Shown here piece after piece: positions 30,202-43,884 of a stretch of DNA of 64,000 bases. Numbering within the stretch: position 1 is the first letter of the stretch; each line of letters begins with the position of its first letter. The DNA is from Lactobacillus iners DSM 13335 (GTDB lineage Bacteria > Bacillota > Bacilli > Lactobacillales > Lactobacillaceae), in assembly GCF_000160875.1 (NCBI RefSeq), contig NZ_GG700804.1:41951-105950 (forward strand), in the 5' to 3' direction. Below the pieces are notes generated by a model. The model saw nothing but the letters and a program-made list of their open reading frames with translations. It ran no database searches and was not told where the DNA came from. Position numbers and translations under genes: made by a program.

Positions 30202-30226
30202 AAAAAAAGATGGGCAAAAACCCATC
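30202..30226 (-). terminator. Terminator of the atp operon
   Basis: Minus strand GATGGG/CCCATC stem (plus 30209-30226) followed by seven T residues, directly after atpC. Confidence 0.85.
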
Positions 30227-30234
30227 CTTTACGA

Positions 30235-30669
30235 TTATTTACCTAAATTTTCACGAACATGTAAACGATTAAGTGCTCGCTCTAAAGCAATTTTAGCCTT
30301 ATACATCTCACGATCATTATGATGAGATTTAGCTTCTTGGATATGCTTTTCTGCACGCTCTTTAGCAACTTGTGCACGTTCAACATTAATATTTCGTGCA
30401 CGTTCCGCACTATCAGCAATAATAGTAGCCTTGTTATCTGAAAATTCCATATAACCACCATTAACTGCTATATGATCAACTCCATGTTTGGATTCTCGCT
30501 TAACTTTAACTTCTGCAATAGCTAATGGAGTAATTAAAGGTAAGTGATTATACAAAATTGTTCTCTCACCATCAATCGCTCTAAATGAAATCTTACTTGA
30601 GCGATGTGAATAAATAACTCCATCAGGTGTAACAACAGTTACAGTTAAAAGCTTCTCTGCTTCTACCAT
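30235..30669 (-). CDS. atpC: F-type ATP synthase epsilon subunit
   Basis: Central-stalk subunit that couples and inhibits rotation. The 144-residue product starts [17 protein letters not shown] and has the beta-sandwich domain (about 1-90, with [11 protein letters not shown]) and a C-terminal helical hairpin (about 95-144). It follows atpD by 11 bases and is the last gene before the operon terminator. Confidence 0.96.
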   Translation of the reverse strand: MVEAEKLLTVTVVTPDGVIYSHRSSKISFRAIDGERTILYNHLPLITPLAIAEVKVKRESKHGVDHIAVNGGYMEFSDNKATIIADSAERARNINVERAQVAKERAEKHIQEAKSHHNDREMYKAKIALERALNRLHVRENLGK

Positions 30670-30680
30670 GATATATCAAC

Positions 30681-33100
<2,420 letters not shown>

Positions 33101-33117
33101 TTAAATAACCTTCCCTC

Positions 33118-35187
<2,070 letters not shown>

Positions 35188-35188
<1 letters not shown>

Positions 35189-35688
35189 TACTCATTCAGC
35201 CCCTTGATAAATTTATCTACCAAATCTTTCTGATCTGCCATCGAAAGGTTCTTACCAATCAACTTTTCAGCAATGGTGACAGAAATATCAGCTACTGCAT
35301 CATGAGCTTGATTTAATGCATCAGCTTTTGCTTGTGCAGCATCTTGTGTAGCTTTTTCTCTAATAGAAGCAGCTTCACTATTAGCAGCACTGATAATTCC
35401 ATCTTTGGTCTTTTCCGCATTGCTCTTAGCTATAGAAAGGATTTGTGTTGCTTCCTGCTTCGAATTCTTTAATTCTGCTTCACGTTGATTAGCTAACAAT
35501 TCTGCTTTCTTTTGCTTATTTTCTGCATCATCTAAATCAGAAATGACTTTTTTACGCCTTTTTTCCATCATTGATGATACAGGTCCAAAAGCAAAATGAT
35601 TGACTAACCACAACAATGCAGCAAAAATTAAAAGATAATATAAAGTATCACCTAATTCGAGCTTGATAGCAGCTAACATTATTTGCAT
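35188..35688 (-). CDS. atpF: F-type ATP synthase b subunit
   Basis: Membrane-anchored peripheral stalk. The 166-residue product has one N-terminal span (about residues 14-33) followed by a long charged, alanine-rich coiled coil rich in K, E and Q, the expected architecture. It is preceded by atpE with a 44-base gap and overlaps atpH by one base. Confidence 0.95.
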
Positions 35689-35732
35689 ATGAAACCCTCC
35701 TTTCCTGTAATTAAATACACATAGCTAAATAA

Positions 35733-35945
35733 TTACAAGAAAAGAATTAAGAAACTGATAACAATTGCCAAAATAGGAACAGCTTCAATCAAACCAACAC
35801 TAATAAACATGTTAGTTCTTAATTCATTAAAAATTTCGGGTTGTCTTGTCATACCCTCAATAGTCTTTGAGATAACACGTCCATTACCCCAACATGCAGC
35901 TAACGCAGTCAGACCTGCAACAAGTGCGGCAGCTAATTGTTTCAT
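35733..35945 (-). CDS. atpE: F-type ATP synthase c subunit
   Basis: Proton-carrying ring subunit. The 70-residue hairpin has two membrane helices joined by the polar RQPE loop; the ion-binding glutamate lies in GLIEAVPIL in helix 2 (about residue 54). No sodium-type ligands are evident, so it should carry protons. Helix 1 has ACWGNGR at the packing motif, where related proteins have smaller or other residues before GNG. Confidence 0.96.
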   Translation of the reverse strand: MKQLAAALVAGLTALAACWGNGRVISKTIEGMTRQPEIFNELRTNMFISVGLIEAVPILAIVISFLILFL

Positions 35946-35963
35946 AAAAAAACCTCCAAAAAA

Positions 35964-36680
35964 TTATTCTTCCATGACTTTCTTATTAATATAAACCATC
36001 GAAAGTGTTACAAATACATATGCCTGGATCGAGCCTATAAAAATAGAGAAGCCTTGCCATATCATAGTTAATGGTACCGAAGCGAAGATTGTTGCCCATC
36101 CTGCACTTTTAGCAAGATGCTCGCCAATCAAATTCAATAATACTTCACCGGCATATATATTACCGTACAAACGTAACGACAGCGTCAAAAAATTCGTAAA
36201 CTCTTCAATAACATTAATCGGCAGCAAAAATCCAACTGGTTTGGCATAATTAGCTATAAAGCCCTTTGCTCCAAACTTTTTAATGCCAAAGTGATACGAT
36301 AAAAGCAATGTCATCATCGCCATCGTCATTGTAATTAATGGACTTGCTGTTGGTGATTTGACAAGAATTTGATCATTAATCTTTACTTCTAGGAATAAAC
36401 CCAATTGGTTCATAAAGAAAATAAACAAAAATAATGTAAATGCATACAATGATAAGTTTGATTGCACTTCACTATCGGAAACATTATTCTTAACTATACC
36501 ATTTGTAAAGTCGATAATAGCTTCCAGAAAATTCTGCTTTTTTCCTGGCTTTAAACAAACTTTACCTGATAACCAATAAACTAATCCGAATATTGCAATT
36601 GCTACCAAAGTTCCTGAAAAGCAATTGGTAATATTAAAGTTCAATCCTAAAAAATTAACAACTATAGATTTCTCACCCAC
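35964..36680 (-). CDS. atpB: F-type ATP synthase a subunit
   Basis: Stator channel subunit. The 238-residue product has five or six spans and the essential arginine in the SLSLRLYGNIYAGE segment, followed by the C-terminal helix SIQAYVFVTLSMVYI. I take the GTG at 36680 (MGEKSIVVNFLG), six or seven bases after GGGAGGT; the ATG at 36716 would overlap that ribosome site. It is the first gene of the atp operon; no atpI is present between it and upp. Confidence 0.93.
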   Translation of the reverse strand: MGEKSIVVNFLGLNFNITNCFSGTLVAIAIFGLVYWLSGKVCLKPGKKQNFLEAIIDFTNGIVKNNVSDSEVQSNLSLYAFTLFLFIFFMNQLGLFLEVKINDQILVKSPTASPLITMTMAMMTLLLSYHFGIKKFGAKGFIANYAKPVGFLLPINVIEEFTNFLTLSLRLYGNIYAGEVLLNLIGEHLAKSAGWATIFASVPLTMIWQGFSIFIGSIQAYVFVTLSMVYINKKVMEE

Positions 36681-36725
36681 TTCGTGACCTCCCTTCCAGT
36701 GCTTATTACCATGCACACATATAAA

Positions 36726-36755
36726 ATTATACGCCCGTTTTTATTAAATTTTCAA
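36726..36755 (-). promoter_or_regulatory. Promoter of the atp operon
   Basis: Minus strand TTGAAA (plus 36750-36755) and perfect TATAAT (plus 36726-36731), spacer 18 bases, upstream of atpB. Confidence 0.75.
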
Positions 36756-36774
36756 ATAAATATTCAGTTATTGT

Positions 36775-37404
36775 TTATTTTGTTCCAAATAAACGGTCAC
36801 CGGCATCTCCCAAACCTGGGAAAATATATCCATTAGACATTAATTTTTCATCTTCTGCTGCTGCATATATATCAACATCAGGATTTTCCTTTTGGACTGC
36901 CTTCACACCATCAGGTGCAGCAACCAAAACGGCTAGCTTGATATCAGTTACGCCACGTTTTTTCAAGGCACCGATAGCCAAATTAGCTGAACCACCCGTA
37001 GCTAACATAGGATCGACAATAATGCATTGTCTTTGTTCAACTTCAGGGGGCATTTTGAAGAAATACTCATGTGGCTTTAAAGTCTCTTCGTCACGATACA
37101 TACCAATATGTCCAACTTTAGCTGATGGTATCATCTGCAAAACACCTTCAACCATTCCCAAACCTGCACGTAAAATCGGTACAACTACTAATTTCTTACC
37201 TGCCAATTCTTTTTGAACGGTCTTACCAATTGGAGTTTCAATTTCAACGTTCTTCAATGGTAAATCACGTGTCATCTCATACACCATTAATCCACCAATC
37301 TCACCAACTATTTGACGAAACTCGTTAGTACCTGTTGTCTTTTTCCGAATAATAGTTAATTTGTGTTGAATTAACGGATGATTCAGAACTGTAAACTTTC
37401 CCAT
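36775..37404 (-). CDS. upp: Uracil phosphoribosyltransferase
   Basis: Salvages uracil to UMP with PRPP. From the ATG at 37404 ([16 protein letters not shown]), after CAGGAGG, the product is 209 residues, the family length. The PRPP-binding loop is visible as [13 protein letters not shown] near residue 126 and the uracil-binding end as [16 protein letters not shown]. It is next to the atp operon, as in many Firmicutes. Confidence 0.96.
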   Translation of the reverse strand: MGKFTVLNHPLIQHKLTIIRKKTTGTNEFRQIVGEIGGLMVYEMTRDLPLKNVEIETPIGKTVQKELAGKKLVVVPILRAGLGMVEGVLQMIPSAKVGHIGMYRDEETLKPHEYFFKMPPEVEQRQCIIVDPMLATGGSANLAIGALKKRGVTDIKLAVLVAAPDGVKAVQKENPDVDIYAAAEDEKLMSNGYIFPGLGDAGDRLFGTK

Positions 37405-37478
37405 AATTTCCTCCTGTAAAAAAATATATCCGACTATTATTTTAGCAGACATTAGATACAATGAACTCAAAACATCAA

Positions 37479-37501
37479 AAAAAAGCGAGAATTAATCTCG
37501 C
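37479..37501 (-). terminator. Terminator of the tdk-prfA-prmC-tsaC run
   Basis: GCGAGA/TCTCGC stem with a T-run on the minus strand, abutting the tsaC stop. Confidence 0.75.
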
Positions 37502-38497
37502 CTATTTTTTAAAATGATTTCCTGAAGCAGCCTTATTTAATCTATTCATATATGCTGCACTAATATTTCCTTTAGCAAAACCTTGAACATATATCGTTTT
37601 TATTTGCTCATTACTATCAAAATATCTTAATGCACCAAACAAATTATGTGCTGCTTCATCAATAGAAACACCTAATGAAAAGCTATCTGCATCTCCCAAA
37701 TCATGCAAATTATCAGCTAATGCAGCTACACCTACTGATGAATCATGCGGTATATATGCAAAATCTGCTGGATCATCCACAATATACACTGGTGAGCTAG
37801 GAGCATAGTGACGATATTTCATCCCTGGTGCTTTAGGCACATCTTTAGTTTGAACTGTACCTTTATTGAGTAAAACTTTTTTATGTAATACTTCTGATAA
37901 CTCATCTGGAGTAATTTCACCTGGTCTTAAAACTACTGGTTGATCTACAGATAAATCGATAATTGTCGATTCTAATCCTATTTTTGTAGGACCATTATCA
38001 ATAATACCAGCAATCTTGCCTTTTAAATCATGATATACATGTTCTGCTGTCGTTGGCGAAGGCTTAGTAGAAGTATTAGCTGATGGACCTACAATTGGTC
38101 TAGCTAAAGTATGAATTAACTCATTAGTTAAAGGATCCTGTGGACACCTAAAAGCAGCTGTTGGCAATCCTCCAGTCACAGCATCAGGCAATGCACCTTC
38201 TTTAACAAATAAAATTAAAGTCAACGGACCTGGCCAAAAATGGTCAATTAACTTTTGAGCATCAGCAGGTATTTCAGTAACATATTTTTTCATCATCGCT
38301 TCATCTGCAACAGTTACAATCAAAGGATTATCACTTGGCCTGCCTTTAGCTCTATATACATTTTTGACTGCTTCTTCATTAGTAGCATCAGCTCCTAAGC
38401 CATAAACAGTTTCAGTAGGAAAAGCTACTAACTCGCCTTGTGCTAACAATTGAGCAGCTTGTTTAATATTATCTTTATTAAAAATTTGTGTATCCAA
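37502..38497 (-). CDS. tsaC: L-threonylcarbamoyladenylate synthase (Sua5 type)
   Basis: Makes threonylcarbamoyl-AMP for t6A37 modification of ANN-decoding tRNAs. The YrdC-domain motif FPTETVYGLGADA begins near residue 27, and a C-terminal Sua5 domain (about residues 230-331) makes this the long form. The start is taken at the TTG at 38497 (MDTQIFNKDNI) about seven bases after AAGGTGG; the ATG at 38518 lies within the ribosome site and overlaps prmC. The terminator lies directly after the stop. Confidence 0.9.
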   Translation of the reverse strand: MDTQIFNKDNIKQAAQLLAQGELVAFPTETVYGLGADATNEEAVKNVYRAKGRPSDNPLIVTVADEAMMKKYVTEIPADAQKLIDHFWPGPLTLILFVKEGALPDAVTGGLPTAAFRCPQDPLTNELIHTLARPIVGPSANTSTKPSPTTAEHVYHDLKGKIAGIIDNGPTKIGLESTIIDLSVDQPVVLRPGEITPDELSEVLHKKVLLNKGTVQTKDVPKAPGMKYRHYAPSSPVYIVDDPADFAYIPHDSSVGVAALADNLHDLGDADSFSLGVSIDEAAHNLFGALRYFDSNEQIKTIYVQGFAKGNISAAYMNRLNKAASGNHFKK

Positions 38498-38501
38498 TTT
38501 A

Positions 38502-39347
38502 TTATTTCCACCTTCCATGAACCATTCGCGGTTTACCAGCTAAATCATTTTTAAATTCAATTGTAAATTCAGGAAGCTCCTTGGCAAATAATTCAGCCAA
38601 TAAATCCTTTTGTGAAAAACCAAACTCCAAAAAGAAATGTCCATCTTTGTTTAAATGTTTTGGAACTTGTTTAACAAAACGACGATAAAAATCTAAGCCA
38701 TCTGCTCCAGCAAAAAGTGCCTCTTCTGGTTCATTTTTTATAACATTTTGATCCATCAAATCTTTTTCACTATTTTTAATATATGGTGGATTGGAAATAA
38801 TTAAATCAAATTTTTCTAATCCTATCAGGACATCTGCTTTTCTAGTGATGATATCATTCAAGTTAAATTTTAGGAAATTTTCCTCACTTTGCCGTAATGC
38901 CGAATCAGTAATATCACTAGCATAATACACAATATTGTTTATATTCTTGCACTCAGCTTTTTTAGCTAATGCAACAGTGATCGCCCCAGAACCAGTACCT
39001 AAGTCTAATACTTTACTATTATCCTTGAGATAATCTAAAGCCCATGTAACTAGCTCTTCAGTCTCAAATCTAGGAATCAATACGCCAGGATGAACATCAA
39101 TACTATAACCTAAAAACCATGCATGACCTACGATATATTGAGGTGACATCCCCTTATGCAATTTATTTAAATCTTTTTTTATTTGAGTTAATTGTTCTTT
39201 AGGCAAATCCTGATCCAATTGCAAATGATATTGACTAGGAGTCAAATTTTGCCTTTCTGCTAAAACAAAATCAACATCTTCTGCTATAATTTGTGGATTT
39301 TCAGCAATAAACTTCGTCCTTAATGTTCTAAAGCTAGGCATTATCAT
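38502..39347 (-). CDS. prmC: Release factor N5-glutamine methyltransferase PrmC
   Basis: Methylates the GGQ glutamine of release factors, here almost certainly the product of the adjoining prfA. The 281-residue product has a helical N-terminal domain, the SAM motif [14 protein letters not shown] near residue 116 and the catalytic NPPYIKNS near residue 183. It overlaps the prfA end by 14 bases, so the two are coupled. Confidence 0.95.
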   Translation of the reverse strand: MIMPSFRTLRTKFIAENPQIIAEDVDFVLAERQNLTPSQYHLQLDQDLPKEQLTQIKKDLNKLHKGMSPQYIVGHAWFLGYSIDVHPGVLIPRFETEELVTWALDYLKDNSKVLDLGTGSGAITVALAKKAECKNINNIVYYASDITDSALRQSEENFLKFNLNDIITRKADVLIGLEKFDLIISNPPYIKNSEKDLMDQNVIKNEPEEALFAGADGLDFYRRFVKQVPKHLNKDGHFFLEFGFSQKDLLAELFAKELPEFTIEFKNDLAGKPRMVHGRWK

Positions 39348-40422
39348 CAGCCATCTTTTCTAATTGTTTTGTTTGGTAATATAAAACTAGTGCACTAATA
39401 ATATCTTCTAACTCACCATTCATAATTCGATCTAATTTATTTAAAGTTAAACCGATGCGGTGATCTGTAACACGATTTTGTGGATAATTATATGTTCTAA
39501 TTCTTTCTGATCTATCACCAGTACCAACGGACTCTTTTCGTTTAGCATCATAACTAGCCTGATTTTGACTCTCATAAAAATCATAAACCCTTGATTTCAA
39601 AATCTGCATAGCTTTTTCACGATTCTGTTGTTGTGATCTTTGATCCTGCATAGCCACTACAATACCAGTTGGTAAGTGTGTCATTCTAACCGCACTAGAA
39701 GTTTTATTAATATGCTGTCCGCCCGCACCAGATGAACGATAAACGTCAACCCTAATATCTTTAGGATCTAAATCTAAATCTACTTGTTCATATTCTGGCA
39801 TAACAGCAACTGTTGCAGTAGATGTATGTACACGTCCTTGTGATTCAGTTACAGGAATTCTTTGGACACGATGTGCTCCATTTTCATATTTCAATTTTGA
39901 ATAAACTTTATCACCACTAATCATCACAGCAACACGCTTAAAACCACCAACTTCAGTTTCTTCAGCGTCAATAATCGACATCTGCCAGCCTTGATTTTCA
40001 GCATATTTTTGGTACATCCGCAACAAATCACCTGCAAATAAAGATGCCTCATCACCACCAGCAGCCCCTCTTATTTCCATAATGATATCCTTATCGTCAT
40101 TAGGATCTTTAGGTAACATCAAAATTTTTATTTCTTCTTCTAGCTTAGTTACTTCTTCTTCAAGGGCTATATTTTCTTCTTTAGCCATATCAATTAAATC
40201 TGAATCGGATTCATGAGATATAATTTCTTTATTGTTAGCAATTTCTGACTGATCATTGCAAAAAAGTTTGTATTTTTCAACTACTTCACGCAAATCGGCC
40301 TCTTCTTTTGAAATTTCCATATACTTTTTAGTATCATTGATAACTTCAGGATCTGACATCATTTCCTGCAATTCTTCATAATGAGCTAATAAGCTCTCTA
40401 ACTGTGCCATAACTTTATCCAT
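39334..40422 (-). CDS. prfA: Peptide chain release factor 1
   Basis: Recognises UAA and UAG and releases the nascent chain. The product from the ATG at 40422 ([12 protein letters not shown], nine bases after AGAGGA) is 362 residues. The GGQ motif lies in [17 protein letters not shown] near residue 227, and the codon-recognition tripeptide region [15 protein letters not shown] precedes it. Next gene prmC modifies its glutamine. Confidence 0.97.
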   Translation of the reverse strand: MDKVMAQLESLLAHYEELQEMMSDPEVINDTKKYMEISKEEADLREVVEKYKLFCNDQSEIANNKEIISHESDSDLIDMAKEENIALEEEVTKLEEEIKILMLPKDPNDDKDIIMEIRGAAGGDEASLFAGDLLRMYQKYAENQGWQMSIIDAEETEVGGFKRVAVMISGDKVYSKLKYENGAHRVQRIPVTESQGRVHTSTATVAVMPEYEQVDLDLDPKDIRVDVYRSSGAGGQHINKTSSAVRMTHLPTGIVVAMQDQRSQQQNREKAMQILKSRVYDFYESQNQASYDAKRKESVGTGDRSERIRTYNYPQNRVTDHRIGLTLNKLDRIMNGELEDIISALVLYYQTKQLEKMADDNA

Positions 40423-40454
40423 TGGCAAAATTCCTCTTTCATCATAAAAATAAT

Positions 40455-41048
40455 TTACTTTTCGGGATTAAAATAATGATGTCGACAAACTGGATAATAA
40501 CTCTCGTCTCCACCAATTTGTACTTGTTCTCCCTCATAAACTGGTACTCCATTATTTATTCTTAAATTCATTGTTGCCTTATGACCGCAATAATGACAAA
40601 TAGTTTTCATCTCTTCTATTTTATCAGCAAAAATCAATAAATTCTCACTACCTTCAAATAAGTGATTCTGAAAATCATTTTTTAAACCAAAGGCCATGAC
40701 AGGTATTTTAAGGTCGTCAACAATATGAGTACATTGTAAAACATGTTGTCTTGTTAAAAACTGTGCCTCATCTATTAAAACACAAGCTAATGGTTCATGC
40801 TCAATATTCAAAGATTTTTTATTTTCTTCCTTAACGTAAGAAAAAATATTCATATCATGATCAATCGCAACAGCAGTTCGATGTAATCCAATTCGTGAAG
40901 AAACTACACCGACACCGCTTCGATCATCCAATCCACTCGTCATTAAAACTATTTTTCTTCCTTGCACCTCATAATTATGAGCAACTTTTAAAATTTCTAT
41001 TGTTTTACCTGAACTCATTGCTCCGTAACGAAAAAATAATTGTGGCAT
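40455..41048 (-). CDS. tdk: Thymidine kinase
   Basis: Type II thymidine kinase phosphorylating thymidine in pyrimidine salvage. The 197-residue product has the P-loop [12 protein letters not shown] near residue 8, the aspartate of IDEAQFL near 91, a zinc-binding CxxC (CHYCGHKA) near residue 147 and a late CRHH. Length is standard. It is divergent from the MurT-type gene. Confidence 0.95.
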   Translation of the reverse strand: MPQLFFRYGAMSSGKTIEILKVAHNYEVQGRKIVLMTSGLDDRSGVGVVSSRIGLHRTAVAIDHDMNIFSYVKEENKKSLNIEHEPLACVLIDEAQFLTRQHVLQCTHIVDDLKIPVMAFGLKNDFQNHLFEGSENLLIFADKIEEMKTICHYCGHKATMNLRINNGVPVYEGEQVQIGGDESYYPVCRHHYFNPEK

Positions 41049-41140
41049 GTTAATTTCTCCCCTTTATTTTCTTTACATAAAATAAGTATAGATTAAATTA
41101 ATAAATATTGCAGATAAATATCGTTTTAATGTTAATCATA

Positions 41141-41149
41141 TGCTATAGT
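41141..41149 (+). promoter_or_regulatory. Extended -10 promoter of the MurT-type gene
   Basis: TGCTATAGT (TATAGT at 41144-41149) lies about 30 bases ahead of the start codon; no good -35 is seen. Confidence 0.5.
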
Positions 41150-41177
41150 ATGTTCTAGTTTGAAATGGAGGATCAAT

Positions 41178-42530
41178 ATGTTTATTAAAACTAATTTAGC
41201 CAAATTCTTAGGTAAAGTTTCTTACTTAGTCTTGCACAATATTTTCAACGGTGGAACAAGTTTTCCTGGAAAATTGGCTGTTAAAATTGACCACAATATT
41301 TTGGAAGAACTTGCTAGCGATTATGAAGTCATACTTGTAACAGGAACCAATGGCAAAACAATGACTACTTCTATCATAACAGAAGCACTAAAAGAAAAAT
41401 ATGGTGATGTGTTAACTAACCCTTCGGGCTCAAACATGTTACAAGGAATAATAACTGCCTTTTTAGCTCATCGCAAAAAACATAGTCAACGTAAAATCGC
41501 TGTCTTAGAAGTAGACGAGGCTTATTTAAAAATTATTACTACTTATTTAAAGCCAAAGGTAGTGGTATTAACCAATATTTTCAGAGATCAAATGGATCGA
41601 TATGGTGAAATTTATACGACTTATGAAAAGATTATCACTGGAATTAAAAATTGTCCTGATGCTACCATTGTGGCAAATGGTGATGCAAGCATTTTTTCAT
41701 CAGACGATCTAACTAACCAGAAAATATTCTATGGCTTTGATTTAAATAATTCAGACCAAAAAACTGATTTACTAGCTCCAGTTAATACTGATGGTGTATT
41801 ATGTGCTAAATGTCATAATATTCTACATTACCATGAAATAGTCTATGCTAATTTAGGTAACTATTTCTGCCCTAAATGTAATTTTCATCGACCTAAATTA
41901 AAATATACTGTCAATGAAATCGTCAAACAAACGCCTAAATCATTAACATTTAAAATGGGTACTAAAGTATATCAAATGGCTATTGGTGGCACCTATAACA
42001 TATATAATGCCTTAGCTGCCTATTCTGTAGCTAAAGAATTTGGCTTGTCAGATGATGAGATTGCCAGATCATTTAGCAAAAATAAGCGAATTTTTGGGAG
42101 ACAAGAATTAATTAACTACTCTGATAAGGAAATCATTCTAATTTTAGTCAAAAATCCAGTTGGCTTAGATTCTGTTCTAAATATGCTCAATACTGAAAAT
42201 GACGACTATTCTTTAATAACTTTATTGAATGCCAATCATGCAGATGGTATTGACACTTCATGGATCTGGGATTCCAATTATGAATCCTTACACAAAGAAA
42301 ATATTAAACACATCTTAGTTGGTGGTTCACGCCACCAAGATATGCATTTACGACTAAAAGTCGCTGGTTTTGATCCTAAAATCATGGAAACTACTCCTAC
42401 TGATGACGAGTTAATCGATGCAATTCCTAATTTGCCTTGCAAAAAAATATATATTCTATCAACTTATACTGCTATGCTTAGCTTGCGTAAAAAAATGGCA
42501 GAAAGAAAAATAATCAATGTAAATATGTAA
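41178..42530 (+). CDS. murT: Lipid II isoglutaminyl synthase ligase subunit, MurT-type
   Basis: Mur-ligase homologue with a DUF1727 C-terminal domain. In staphylococci and streptococci MurT and the glutaminase GatD together amidate the D-Glu of lipid II. From the ATG at 41178 (MFIKTNLAKFLG), after GGAGG, the product is 450 residues. The ATP loop GTNGKTMTTSI is near residue 57; two CxxC pairs (CAKC, CPKC; about residues 210-235) form the MurT zinc ribbon; NHADGIDTSWIWD marks the DUF1727 region. No gatD follows: a terminator and a converging gene come next. It is otherwise intact. Confidence 0.88.
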   Translation: MFIKTNLAKFLGKVSYLVLHNIFNGGTSFPGKLAVKIDHNILEELASDYEVILVTGTNGKTMTTSIITEALKEKYGDVLTNPSGSNMLQGIITAFLAHRKKHSQRKIAVLEVDEAYLKIITTYLKPKVVVLTNIFRDQMDRYGEIYTTYEKIITGIKNCPDATIVANGDASIFSSDDLTNQKIFYGFDLNNSDQKTDLLAPVNTDGVLCAKCHNILHYHEIVYANLGNYFCPKCNFHRPKLKYTVNEIVKQTPKSLTFKMGTKVYQMAIGGTYNIYNALAAYSVAKEFGLSDDEIARSFSKNKRIFGRQELINYSDKEIILILVKNPVGLDSVLNMLNTENDDYSLITLLNANHADGIDTSWIWDSNYESLHKENIKHILVGGSRHQDMHLRLKVAGFDPKIMETTPTDDELIDAIPNLPCKKIYILSTYTAMLSLRKKMAERKIINVNM

Positions 42531-42532
42531 AT

Positions 42533-43546
42533 TTAAATTATCGAGTTTTCTAATAAAAAAGACTCGATAATTTTTTGACGCATTTTTAGGAAAATCAAAT
42601 TGTGTCCAGAAGGATATATACGATTTGTTAAGACAATTAGCCCTGTTTTTTTGACCTTATCAAGTAACATGAATGTTCCAGTAAATCCTGTATGATAAAT
42701 CAATGTATGATGATCAGATGGATCAAAGCACAAATCCCACCCCCAGCTACGAGCATGCAGCTTAGCGGGGGTTTTTATTTTGTATAACTCAGATAATGTT
42801 GCTGAGCCAAAAGGCAAAATATCATCCCTTAATCCAACATAGCCTTGTGCTAATCGATATAAATCAGCAATATTAGAAAATAATCCTGCTGACCCACAAC
42901 TTTTACCTAACACTCGTGCTTTAGGATCATGCACTACACCGCACAACATAATTCCCTGCTGATTCATTGCTGTAGGGACTGTTTTATTAGCATCAGGAGC
43001 AAAACTAGTTGCTTTAAGTCCTGCAGGCTTGATTACTTCGTGCATAATGATATCTTGCAAATCTTGCTGATATATTTTTTCAAGTACTAAGCCTAATAAA
43101 ATAAAATTAGTATCAGCATAACGCACTTTATGTTCAAACTCTTCTGTTACAGGTAGATTAATAATTGCCTGCAATAATTCACGTGCATTTAATTGATCCC
43201 GATTAGCAATCCAACCTTTAATACCACTAGTATGTGTTAATAAATCACTTAATTTTACTCTCTTATCTAAAAATTCAGGCAAATACATCTTTAAAGTATC
43301 ATTGAAAGCAATTTTACCTTCATCTGCTAATTTCAACAGAACATTAGTTGTGCCAATAACCTTAGTCAAACTAGCTAAATCATAAATTGCATCTGCTTTT
43401 AATGGAATAGGTTGCGGTATTATTTGTGACAACCCTACTGTATTTTGCCATACATCATTATTTTTAAAAATTAGATAATTAACACCAGGTACTATTTTGG
43501 ATGCTACCATCATTTCAATCAATTTTTTAGTCTTTAAGAACTCCAT
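42533..43546 (-). CDS. Serine beta-lactamase family protein (class C-like)
   Basis: A 337-residue penicillin-binding-fold hydrolase without a signal peptide, so probably cytoplasmic. It has the SxxK motif SLTK (about residues 59-62), the YxN-type motif YADTN (near 143) and HTGFTG in place of KTG near residue 284. Such proteins include esterases, D-aminopeptidases and LACTB-like peptidases as well as beta-lactamases; drug resistance should not be inferred. It converges on the MurT-type gene, whose terminator lies inside its last codons. Confidence 0.83.
   Translation of the reverse strand: MEFLKTKKLIEMMVASKIVPGVNYLIFKNNDVWQNTVGLSQIIPQPIPLKADAIYDLASLTKVIGTTNVLLKLADEGKIAFNDTLKMYLPEFLDKRVKLSDLLTHTSGIKGWIANRDQLNARELLQAIINLPVTEEFEHKVRYADTNFILLGLVLEKIYQQDLQDIIMHEVIKPAGLKATSFAPDANKTVPTAMNQQGIMLCGVVHDPKARVLGKSCGSAGLFSNIADLYRLAQGYVGLRDDILPFGSATLSELYKIKTPAKLHARSWGWDLCFDPSDHHTLIYHTGFTGTFMLLDKVKKTGLIVLTNRIYPSGHNLIFLKMRQKIIESFLLENSII
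42538..42576 (+). terminator. Terminator of the MurT-type gene
   Basis: Nine-base stem TTATCGAGT/ACTCGATAA with a T-run. It overlaps the final codons of the converging beta-lactamase-family gene. Confidence 0.8.
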
Positions 43547-43628
43547 AATTTATCACCCACTTAATATATATCATACCTGCTATACATATCAAATTACCAT
43601 CGATTATACAAAATTTTAATTATAAGCC

Positions 43629-43657
43629 TTGACATCTTTAAAATATTAAATTATATT
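43629..43657 (+). promoter_or_regulatory. Consensus promoter of the tRNA-Glu/tRNA-Gln operon
   Basis: Perfect TTGACA (43629-43634), 17-base spacer, TATATT (43652-43657). The expected start is about 10 bases before tRNA-Glu. Confidence 0.88.
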
Positions 43658-43672
43658 AGTTATTGTTAGTTT

Positions 43673-43744
43673 TGCCCGTTGGTCAAATGGTTAAGACGCC
43701 ACCCTCTCAAGGTGGAGTTACGAGTTCAATTCTCGTACGGGTGA
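43673..43744 (+). tRNA. tRNA-Glu (anticodon CTC)
   Basis: A full cloverleaf can be folded: acceptor TGCCCGT/ACGGGTG, D stem GTC/GAC with GG in its loop, anticodon stem CCACC/GGTGG with loop CTCTCAA, T stem ACGAG/CTCGT. The anticodon is CTC, reading GAG only. The acceptor's first pair is U1-G72 where Bacillus tRNA-Glu has G1-C72, an unusual change next to a U73-type discriminator site occupied here by A. CCA is not encoded. A TTC isoacceptor must exist elsewhere to read GAA. Confidence 0.88.
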
Positions 43745-43748
43745 TTAC

Positions 43749-43821
43749 TGGGTTGTAGCCAAATTGGTAAGGCGGGGGACTCTGAATCCCTAATGTATCG
43801 GTTCGAGCCCGGTCAACCCAA
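43749..43821 (+). tRNA. tRNA-Gln (anticodon CTG)
   Basis: Cloverleaf with perfect acceptor TGGGTTG/CAACCCA, anticodon stem GGGGA/TCCCT (one G-U pair), loop CTCTGAA and T stem ATCGG/CCGGT with loop TTCGAGC. The anticodon CTG reads CAG only. It begins four bases after tRNA-Glu and shares its promoter. Confidence 0.92.
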
Positions 43822-43842
43822 TCTTACGATTTCTTACTCACA

Positions 43843-43876
43843 TAAAAAAAGCTCTTTATTTAAAGTAGCTTTTTTT
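43843..43876. terminator. Bidirectional terminator after the tRNAs and the ABC-2 permease
   Basis: Stem AAAGCT plus TTTA paired with TAAA plus AGCTTT, flanked by A- and T-runs; it ends the rightward tRNA transcript and the leftward transporter operon. Confidence 0.8.
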
Positions 43877-43884
43877 ATTGACTA

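Noticed and set aside
42533..43546. Beta-lactam resistance gene
   Set aside because: No signal peptide and HTG instead of KTG; the fold is shared with many esterases and peptidases.
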